Source: Gadus chalcogrammus (lineage: Eukaryota > Chordata > Actinopteri > Gadiformes > Gadidae). From it: a DNA stretch of 64,000 nucleotides. Shown piece by piece: positions 11,501-21,600 of the stretch (positions are counted from its first letter, which is position 1; the number at the start of each line of letters is the position of its first letter). The stretch spans positions 697,548 through 761,547 of the forward strand of contig NC_079426.1 of assembly GCF_026213295.1 (NCBI RefSeq). The letters run 5' to 3'. The notes under the pieces are model-generated. The model made no database searches. It had not been told where the DNA came from and saw only the letters and a program-made list of their open reading frames with translations. The position numbers were made by a program, and so were the translations under genes.

Positions 11501-14487
11501 AGTCGTGCTCCATCCTGGTTTGCCCTCCCTTCCACGCGGTTGGCTCTTTCAGTTCTACGTCTCCGGTTTGGCCTCATCTGCACTCGTCCGGCCCTTGTCT
11601 ATACTCATCTACTCTTCTTTCATCTTTCTTCAGCCAAAGAGAAGCGGTGTGTGCCGGAGGTCTCTGGTAGAGCAGTAACTGTAGGAAACTCTAGGTGAGT
11701 TACCCTACAGCCTTGATGCTGCTCTCTGTGTAAGCGCCGTGGGCGTCCAGCTGCTCTGAGCCACAGCGCTGAGAGCAAATGGCTCCTCTGGCGCTTTGTG
11801 TGGTGGGTTCACCTTGACCCACCTTTTTACGCCAGGACCTACCGGTAAACGATGGAGGCACGCAACGACTGCCCCTTTTCTTTTTCTTTTTTTTTTTATG
11901 CACTCGAGCGACTATTCCTAAGATAAAGTGAGAGGGGGGGAAGTCAACAGCCCTTTGTGCTTGCTTTTCAGTGTTGTGTTACCAGCAGAGAAAACTGCTG
12001 TCGAACGTGTGAAGGCAAACGACCTCTCGAGCTCCGCAGGTAATCTACCATCACGATGTTCCTTTTGTCGGTTCTCCTTATTCTACTGGTAAAACGCTGA
12101 ACACATTCAAGTGTATATTTAAGGAGGGATTAAACCTGAGTTTATACATAAGCCTGGGCAGCCGGACTATATCGTCTTGGAATCAACTTCTTACCTTCCC
12201 CCGCAGCACTGACTCCTCCGGCTACCCCCCCCCAGCAGAGGTGGAAGCCTCTGGCCCCCGTCTCCCTTCTTGGCAAAAGCAGGGCCTCCCGGCCCGCCCC
12301 CACCAAGGTGATCCGGATAGAGGCTCAGCCTCTTCCCTCAGTGAAGGGCCGCAGTACCCCCGCCACCCTCGCCCCCCCCGCCCCTGAATGGGCCCTGATG
12401 GACCACGACTACTGCCTCCCCAGCAGCACGGCGCCCCCTGGTGACCACGGCCAGCGCTGGAACGTCAAGCAGCAGCCTAACATCACCATCAGAGCCGTGA
12501 CACAACTCCAGGCAGCCACTACAGGGCCCCCGGCCCCCGCCCCCTGCCCTCCCCATACCACTACACCCGCTCCGGCGACGGGACCCCGAGAGGCCCCGCT
12601 GAAGAAGGCCCCCCCGCCGCCCGCCGACCCGGCCCTGAGCTGCTCGGCCCTGGAGACCCCCGACGCCTCCCCCGCCCGGCCCGAGAGCCCCAGGCCTGAG
12701 TGCACGGGGCGGTCCCACCGCAGACGCTCCGAGTCTCGCTCGCCCGGTCCCCGCACCTTCCCCAAAGAGAGGAAAAGGGGCCGGTCCAGCAAACGACTGG
12801 CACCGCGGCCCGCCTGCTCCTCCGAGTCCGACTGCAACTCCTCCAGGTCCAGGTCTCGATCCCCGCCCGCCAAAAAGTGAGACGCATGCATTTACATTCA
12901 TTTATAAAGCAATTAAATGAGAATTATAGTTACATCAGTCACGTATTTTGAGGACCAAACCTTCCTCGATGTCAAAGGCCCCCCACTAAAGCCTCCGCCA
13001 TTGATCTTTCTAGATATCGTGCTCGTCACTCCGAGAGCAGCTCCAGCTCCTCGTCGTGTTCCTCGCGGTCCTCCTCTCGCTCCCCTCCGAGGAGGAGGAG
13101 GTACTCCTACTCCTCATCGCGATCTGGCTCCTGGAGCAGGTCCCGCTCTCGTTCCCGGTCTCCACAGAGAAGCGCTGAGTGGCAACGAAATGTTTACAGG
13201 TACAGGAGTCCTCTTGCCACAACGCCAAACAAGACTCATCTTGACATGGACGACACGCTTGCTATTGACAACTGGCATGGCTTTCAGTTGGACCATCCTT
13301 TTTAAGGCTCAAGTTTCAACTTGTGTTCAGAAAATGTATTCATCCTCCTCCTTTCCCACAGTCCTTCTTACAGGCCAACCTACCGACACACGTCAGTGGA
13401 GAGTTCTGAGGACGTGAAGAGGCGTAAACAACAAGCCATTGTGAGTTTGTTGAGCCAAGTTCAACAGTTTCACTAGTTTGGGCCATCATACAAAACACTT
13501 TGACATTTCCCCGTGTTAATATTTAATCTTTTCCCACAGGATGAGCGCAGGGTGGTCTACGTGGGTCGAATCCGGGGCACGATGACCCAAAATGAACTGA
13601 GGGAGCGGTTCTCTATATACGGAGAGATTGAGGACTGCACCTTGCACTTTAGGGAACAGGGGTAGGTTTCGTGCATCTTGAAGTGTTCCCCTGATGATAT
13701 GGTTGTAGGTGAGCTTGTTGCACTGTCTTTGAACCTGGGTAGTCTTGTCGGTGACCGCTTAGGCCAAGCTTCAGTGCTAAAGCAACCTCAGGCTTGTTTA
13801 TAACTGGAGCCTCCTGGCTATACTCCCAGCTTGCTCTTTTAAAAGCAATCCACAATGTGACTTCTTAAATCCACAACTGTTTTAGAGGGCTGTCATGGAT
13901 TGATTCCCTGGGAAGCAGTGTAGACTAACCATTGTTCTTGCGCATTTTGTTAAATTTTGCAGAGACAACTATGGGTTTGTGACTTATTATGACACAAAGA
14001 ATGCCTTCACGGCCATAGAGAATGGAGGCAAGCTCCGCAAGCCTGACGAACTGCCATTTGATCTCTGTTTTGGTGGAAGGAGACAGTTCTGCAAGACCAG
14101 CTATGCAGACTTGGGTAAGCAACGGGTGTCGTGCTCTGTAGGGAAACAGGGCAGGATGCTACCTCAGTATTCAGTACAAGAAAGGGTTGTTGGGCACCAT
14201 GGAGGTTCATGTGTACTTTTAGTTTGAATATCAGTAGAAAACCACGGAAGTTGTAATGCTATTTAAAGCGAGACAAATGATAGTGATTTAAGATGGTTAC
14301 TGTTTACATTTCCTGTATACACCAAGTGGCTTTGGATGAAAGCATTTTCCAAAATGACTAACTGGTACCTTTTTCTGTTTCCTCAGATTCAAATAAAGAG
14401 TATGACTCCTTGCCTTCTAAGGGCAAGTTCCATGCACTAGACTTTGACACTTTATTGAAGCAGGCCAAGAAAACCCAGAAGAGGTAA
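5576..14487 (+). CDS. pprc1: PPARgamma coactivator-related protein 1 (PRC), 14 coding exons, 1313 aa
   Basis: Nuclear coactivator of the PGC-1 family that raises NRF1/CREB-driven transcription of mitochondrial genes. Exons: 5576-5656, 7465-7560, 7974-8123, 8252-8332, 8427-10467, 10608-10661, 11634-11694, 11972-12039, 12207-12876, 13014-13199, 13362-13440, 13540-13661, 13963-14114, 14387-14487. All phases join. Visible landmarks are an acidic N-terminal activation region containing LLTALTEILDN, an LXXLL nuclear-receptor box (LRRLL, residues 110-114), a long disordered Pro/Ser-rich exon 5, the conserved TSLLEQFEE segment, an HCF-1-binding tetrapeptide DHDY near residue 943, an SR-rich stretch in exons 9-10, and a C-terminal RRM from about residue 1190 with RRVVYVGRI as RNP2 and YGFVTYY as RNP1. 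The ending resembles mammalian PRC (FDTLLKQAKK). Intron 2 has a GC donor, and the 3' splice site of exon 3 is duplicated. Human PRC is longer (about 1660 aa), mostly because of its disordered middle. Confidence 0.95.
7893..7980 (+). repeat. 46-bp tandem duplication of the pprc1 exon 3 splice acceptor
   Basis: The segment ending in GAGCAG|GTGAAGGGCCTTGA occurs twice with a 46-bp offset. This gives acceptors before 7928 and before 7974. The downstream one continues the protein. The upstream one reads 13 codons and then TGA. Confidence 0.9.
14324..14345 (-). mobile_element. Short SINE/LINE-tail remnant in pprc1 intron 13
   Basis: AAGTGGCTTTGGATGAAAGC is the reverse complement of a tail motif that recurs in many fish SINEs (AGCAGACGCTTTTATCCAAA). 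Only about 20 bases are recognisable. Confidence 0.45.
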
Positions 14488-14830
14488 CAGTCAACCAGAG
14501 GAAACCTACTACTTACCTCAGAGCTGTTGGTTGGCTCAGACACTTCCAACGGTGCCTTCATTTATTTGTTTTAGTTTTTATTCTATTTTGTTTGTTTCAA
14601 CTCTGCAAGCTAACACCTTCTATTGAAGTGAAGATTTGTATGAAAAGAGAAAAATTATTAAAAAAAAATGACAAATAGATTTTTTTTAAGTTTATTTAAT
14701 TGTATTGAGATGTGTGAAAGACATTTTAAATGAGGGAAACTAGTTGAATGCATTCCCTCATGATTGGGAAAGGAAGAAATACATTGGAAATGTACTGCAA
14801 ACCTAATAAAAAAACTTGAAACAACGTAAG
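14488..14830 (+). other. pprc1 3' UTR and poly(A) signal
   Basis: AT-rich 3' UTR after the TAA at 14485-14487. The most convincing poly(A) signal is AATAAA within CCTAATAAAAAAACTTG near 14804, which gives a 3' UTR of about 340 bases. The next 450 bases, up to the oga promoter, hold no recognised feature. Confidence 0.6.
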
Positions 14831-15280
14831 TTGCATTTGTTTTGAACATGTACACAATATAAGATTTCAACATTTGGGACCAACTCCACAGCCTTAGCAT
14901 TTTGGTATTACTATATCATGGACAGGGTCACCATTTGTAATGGTAAGCTTGCATGTTAATCAAAAGCTGTTCTCACGAAGATCTAATTTAATAGTTCTGT
15001 AAAGAAAAATTGGGTTTGGTGCCTCCCAGTGTTTAGTTTAAGAATCGTTGGCATTTCTTTTTTTGTCAATTCAACGTATTTAAGAAGTTATAAAAAGTCC
15101 AACGAGTGCTTAAAACGTTAAGATAAGGCTGTCATGATCTGTTGGTATTAGTGATGCTCTCGTACGTTGTAAAATATTAAGCACCTGTAAACTACACAAA
15201 AAAATTTTTTTGGGTTGTTAGTTGACAGTTCATTTTTATTTATTTTGATCAGTGATGCGAAACGATTTTCCAGTTCAACA

Positions 15281-15288
15281 TCTCGCGA
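15281..15288 (+). promoter_or_regulatory. TCTCGCGA core-promoter element upstream of oga
   Basis: TCTCGCGA is a near-complete copy of the TCTCGCGAGA element, which is bound by BANP at CpG-island promoters of housekeeping genes. It lies 411 bp before the oga start codon and about 480 bp after the pprc1 poly(A) signal, as expected for the oga promoter. Confidence 0.5.
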
Positions 15289-15698
15289 TAGTACTGTCCA
15301 TGTTGTGGGGAGTGCAGTCCAGAACTAGTTCTGACCGGCTCCAGCTAGTATTGTGAGCATGCGCAATCGGTGTAAACAGGAAGGGACGACAATTTCAGGA
15401 GCTACACAAGAAAGAAGCCAAGCGTCTGATTTGAAAATAGCTTATCTTGTATGCCGACAGGGTTGTATGAACAATGTTCCACACTACATGCAGATAATCA
15501 TCGTGACACAACTGCAGACACTTCTACATTCATCGACAAGGTCGGACAGGTCTACTAACATCGCGACACGGGCGCTGATCTAACCTCGTTAACTCGTCTG
15601 CTGTGTACGAAACCATCCCTTGAGGACACCTTTCGTCCAAACCCCTTCCTCTCCGTCGGGTTGACATATGCATTCATATTGAGAACATTATACAAAAC

Positions 15699-18600
15699 AT
15701 GGTTCAAAAAGATAAGGCGTTGGAAACGTCTCCATTGGAGGGCGAGCCGAGCCCCAGCCCCCTGTCTACTGAAGCTGGTGCCGAGGCCGCTGCGGAGTCC
15801 GGGGAGGAGCGGGTCCTCTGCGTCGAACCGGACGGACATCGGAAATTCATCAGCGGGGTGGTGGAAGGTAATGGGTTCGGCATTGAGCGGTCCATTTACC
15901 ATGTGTACGCTCCTGACACCGGCCACGATACTGATGGACGGCCCCGCTGCGTCCAAACTGGGTGGGGACTGGGGAGGGCTGATGGAAGTTGTCAAACATG
16001 TCAATGCAACAGATGCAATCTATCCCATCGACATGTTTGAAACGACACAGTACCGGGGTCGGTGTTTTGAAGCCTGTACAGTTTAACCATAAGCATGAAC
16101 AATTGGCTATCGATGAGGTGTGCAGTCAGTGTCTCCTGAAAGACAGTGAGTATAATGGATAGGCATAATTAATGCGATATTGCAGATTTCTGTAACCACC
16201 AAGATTAAACAGGAATGTACTCGATCCCTTTGCTAATAAAATGTTGTTTTCATAGGATTTTATGGTCGGCCATGGACAATGGAACAAAGGAAAGAGTTGT
16301 TCAGGAGGTATGTTCATTATTTTCCAAATAGCTGGACTGAATAACAGAAAAACATTGGCACAGAGGATTTATTTTTGTTGATGTGTGGCATCTTTCTACC
16401 TTGTGCATGTTGTGCAGGCAGCAGAAATGGGGTCTGAACACATACCTCTATGCTCCTAAAGATGACTACAAACACAGAATGTTTTGGAGAGAGTTGTACT
16501 CTGTGGAAGAAGCAGGTTGGTTCGAATGACGTTTACATGACATCATGTTGTAGACGCCAGGTGTTACATTTCTAAAAGCTAGTAGCCTAAAATTAACATC
16601 TGTAGTTAATGATGATTGATAGTGATTTCAATGATGTTATCAATAAAATAAATTCCTATAAATTATATATTGTACACATAAAATATACTGGAGATGTATC
16701 TCTGTTTTGGTTTGAGTCTCACTACTGACACTCAAAAACCGCTCCCAATCACTGAGTGAGCAGATCTTGTGGGAGTGGCTCAATCTTATACATTGCGTCT
16801 TGTATAATTTTTTTAAGGCGAATTTCTAATCACTTGTTGTGACATGCATAAAGTTTTTCTTATCTTATTCACAAGTGGGTTGTTGTATTTACCTAACTAC
16901 TTTCTTGTTTCTCCTTCCAGAGCAACTCATGACCCTCATCAGCGCTGCCAAGGAGCATAACATAGAGTTCATCTATGCCATTTCCCCAGGGCTCGACATC
17001 ACCTTTTCTAACCAGAAAGAGGTTTCCACACTGAAGAGGAAACTTGACCAGGTATGTTTCTTATTTACAAGATTGTGTGGCCGTGATGCATATAGCAATG
17101 TCCAATCGGGCAGATAGAAGAGAAAGCAGTTATGTCATTTATGAAATTGTATAAAAGATGACCGCAAATCATGTGTAATACCAGCATCAGGAGGAGCTTT
17201 GCTGTCGCATTTAAAGGCATAATAAGAAATCAAAAAATGTGCGTTTGATTCCTTCCTATGACTTGCAGAGTAATAGCAGCCTAGCTTCTGTTTATGGGAA
17301 GGGACTACACACAAGATTGTAGTTTTTCTACAGACACGCAGATAATTCAGCACTATTTTTGGTGATTTGATTATGATGCTACCTGCGATGCACTGTTAAC
17401 AGGAATGAAACCACATAGACTACTCAGCCAGAAGCAACTGATAATATAAATTCACAGTGCGGAAAATAGTGCTGGAATATCTCTGTGTTACTCACAACAC
17501 CCCTGCTTTCTGGGTTTATTAAGCATTGGTTTGTTGCTATTTATGAACATCTAAATCAAATGCTAATCTGTCCCTTTGCATCCAATGCTAAATATCAGGC
17601 CTGTACATCGGAGTGTTTAGCAGTTCTGTATGAAAGCGTTGAACGCTCTGCCAAGTAACTTCAGACAAAAGGACACGAGACGAGAACTGCATATGAAGTA
17701 GAGCGAGGTGGTGCTGTTCTCCCCAGGCGGCCGAGTGTGGGCGTCTGCTGTAGAATCAGAATGCATGATATTTGAAAGCCCTTACTTTTTTTTGAGTACA
17801 CAAATAGGAATCCGGGGGGTTGTATCATATGCGTGACGGGTATCTTCTCCACTTCACTGTGGATGCGGATTCTGAGTTCTTTGACAGCACATTTTCAGTC
17901 CACTTTCTCTTTCTGTACATTTGGTGGAAAAGGATCCCGCTGAATCACATTTTTGTAAATGGAGGGATGGTCCAATAACCCCTTTCAGCCTGCTATTGAT
18001 CGGATAACCAGTGTGATATCAATTCCTGTATACCGCTGTAACTCAAACTATGACTTTGATAAGAAATTCACAAACTGATATCTAACCAATTTTGATTAGA
18101 TATCTAACCAATATTGGTTAGATATCTAACCTATATTGGTTAGATATCAGTATGGGAATAACTTTAAAGTCCTTAAATATAGGCGGGGGATACCAAAGAC
18201 GTTGTGAACCTGGGCCGTTAACCATGCAGCTCCATCTACTCCGCTCACCTGCAGGTTACGCACTTTGGCTGCAAGTCCTTTGCCTTACTCTTTGACGACA
18301 TCGAGCACAACATCTGCCCCGCGGACAAAGAGGTGTTCAGCTCTTACGCCCACGCTCAGGTCTCCATCACCAACGAGATATTCCAGTACCTTGGCGAGCC
18401 CGAAACGTTCCTCTTCTGTCCCACAGGTAAACAGTAGGCCGTGATATCATTCCCCCTGTGGTGGTCACAGGGGCGTGTTGTTATATGTATGTATGTGTAT
18501 ATTAGGGCTGTCAAAATTGCTCAAAAATGACATTCGAATATTCGTTTGGAAAAAAATCACGAATTCGAACTATTCGAATATCTGGTTGCCTATTTTACGC

Positions 18601-21600
18601 AGTTGCCGTCAATATGTCAATAATGCGACAAAACCATGGTTCAAATTAGTGGGATATATATATATCCTATATATAGGGCGGCGGCTTCCTGCTGGGCATT
18701 TCCTTACTTTAAAACGAGGGACATCGCGAACAGACGGAGGCTCATTCACAAAGCAGTTAGGCGCTTGTACCGCGGGAGTGTTTTTTCACATTCGAATATT
18801 ATGAGGGACATCGCGAACAGACAGAGGCTCACTCACAAAGCAGATAGGCGCTTGTGTAACCGAGCGTTGGCACTTAGATATTTATATGACAAGAATGACA
18901 CAAGCGTGGAAGGGAAAATAGTCTCGTTTACTTAGTACCTATCAGAAGTCACCCAGTCACAGCGTGAGAGCTGGAATACCTATATCCAAGTACGGAAACC
19001 CCGAGGGGATAAAATACATTCGCTCTTCACAATACTAGTCTGTTACACTTGTACCGCGGGAGTGTTTTTTCACATTCGAATATTATGAGGGACATCGCGA
19101 ACAGACAGAGGCTCATTCACAAAGCAGATAGAGGCGCTTGTACCGCGGGAGTGTTTTTTCACATTCGAATATTAATTTTCACGTTCGAATTCGCGTTTTT
19201 GGATGCATTTCGAACGAATATTCGAACTTCGAATATTCGTTGACAGCCCTAGTGTATATACACTGTAGATCTCTTTTACTATTCTTTATATTTCTCTATT
19301 TCTAAAACTGTCAAGTTTTTTTTAGGAACTAGGTCATGCTGAATTCTTTGGAGATATTCCATTTAGATTTTTCTTAGCCGTGCTTGTCAATTCATCCAAT
19401 GTATGTTTTTTTTTTATGGTTTGCAGAGTACTGTGGTACCTTCTGCTACCCAAATGTCTCTCAATCTCCCTACCTCCACACGGTAGGAGAGAAGCTTCTG
19501 CTTGGCATTGAGGTGCTATGGACAGGTGAGTGATTAACACCCCACTCAAGGTTTCACCATGGCGAGCTATGCCATCAGAATGTGTGTCTCGGTGTCTTAA
19601 CCCTTGTAGTTACTCAGGTTGGATACTGACCGGGGCTGCCACATGTTAATCCCTCTCTCTTTCAACCTATTTTCCTGTCTCTCTTATCGGCCCTTTCCAT
19701 AAAGGCCCAAAAGTTAATAAAGAATTATTTACAATAGGTTGTAATCCTAAGGTAGCGAGGAAGAACCATGTTATGTAGCTAACGGATGACGTTTCACTTC
19801 TCCAGGTCCCAAAGTTGTATCCAAAGACATCACCGTGGAGTCCATAGAAGAGGTTTCCAAGATCCTCCGGAGAGCGCCGGTGATCTGGGACAACATCCAC
19901 GCCAACGACTACGACCAGAAGAGGCTGTTCCTGGGCCCCTACAAGGGCCGCTCCACAGAGCTCATCCCCAGGCTGAAGGGAGTGCTCACCAACCCAAACT
20001 GCGAGTTCGAGTCCAACTTTGTGGCCATCCACACCCTGGCCACCTGGTACAAGTCCAACATGAACGGCGTACGCAAGGATGTGGTGATGAGTGAGTAGCC
20101 TCTGCTGTTGTTCCTTACAGAGGTTCAAAGACCACCCATTGACGCATGTCTCCCCACGGTGTCGTCCACTCATGAAGTATTATTTCAGTATGACCCACAT
20201 GAATGGGACATTGCAAGTGGGCGTGTCCAGCTAGATGTGTGACAGATAGATGAGCAACGTTTGCTCCAGTCCACTGGGTCGGCTGGTCCACCGATCTATC
20301 CAGCACACGTCTAGGTAGACACGCCCACTTGTGATGTCATAAGGGGGCGATTTTCAAAACGGCTCGTAAGGCTAATCACACTCACACCTGGAGGCATGTC
20401 ATAGGACCTTTAAAGTATAACCCACATGAATAGGACCTTCCATCATCTGTTAAAAGTATAACCCACATGAATAGGACCTTCCATCAGCTGTTAAAGTATA
20501 ACCCACATGAATAGGACCTTCCATCAGAGGTTAAAGTATAACCCACATGAATAGGACCTTCCATCAGATGTTAAAGTATAACCCACATGAATAGGACCTT
20601 CCATCAGAGGTTAAAGTATAACCCACATGAATAGGACCTTCCATCAGAGGTCAAAGTATAACCCACATGAATAGGACCTTCCATCAGAGGTCAAAGTATA
20701 ACCCACATGAATAGGACCTTCCATCAGAGGTCAAAGTATAACCCACATGAATAGGACCTTCCATCAGAGGTTAAAGTATAACCCACATGAATAGGACCTT
20801 CCATCAGAGGTTAAAGTATAACCCACATGAATAGGACCTTCCATCAGAGGTTAAAGTATAACCCACATGAATAGGACCTTCCATCAGAGGTTAAAGTATA
20901 ACCCACATGAATAGGACCTTCCATCAGCTGTTAAAGGGGACCTATTATGCTTTTTCGACTTTTATGACCTATAAACGTTGTTATAATGATTGATAGTCAT
21001 GTTTAACCATACACGAAAAATGATGTAGATTTTCGGGAAACTCTTCCTCTCATCTGGGCGCTTTCAGCATTCTCTGTCAACGCTCGGTTTCGTCCTTCTC
21101 CGCCCCCTCGCCCCCCTCCTGCCAGCCTAACTCCGTTGTGATTGGTTACCTTCCTTGAAGCGTGCAAGCGGGCAGATTAGACCAGGCATATGGAGGCGCG
21201 GCGAGTGCCTCTACGTAGATGATTTCCCGGAAAGTGAATCGCAAACGTTGTCCCGAGTGCTTAGCGCTCTGCACAGACACCCCAGACTGTCAGTGTCAGT
21301 AGGGAATACGTCGAAATGCATGTACGTCATTATTTGACACTTTAGTATGGTTAAACATGACTATCAATCATTATAACAACGTTTATAGGTCATAAAAGTC
21401 TAACCCACATGATTGGGGACCTCACGTCAGATGTTAAAGTATAACCCACATGAATAGGACCTCACGTCAGATGTTAAAGTATAACCCACATGAATAGGAC
21501 CTCACGTCAGATGTTAAAGTATAACCCACATGAATAGGACCTCACGTCAGATGTTTAAGTATAACCCACATGAATGGGTCCTCACGTCCGATGCTAAAGC

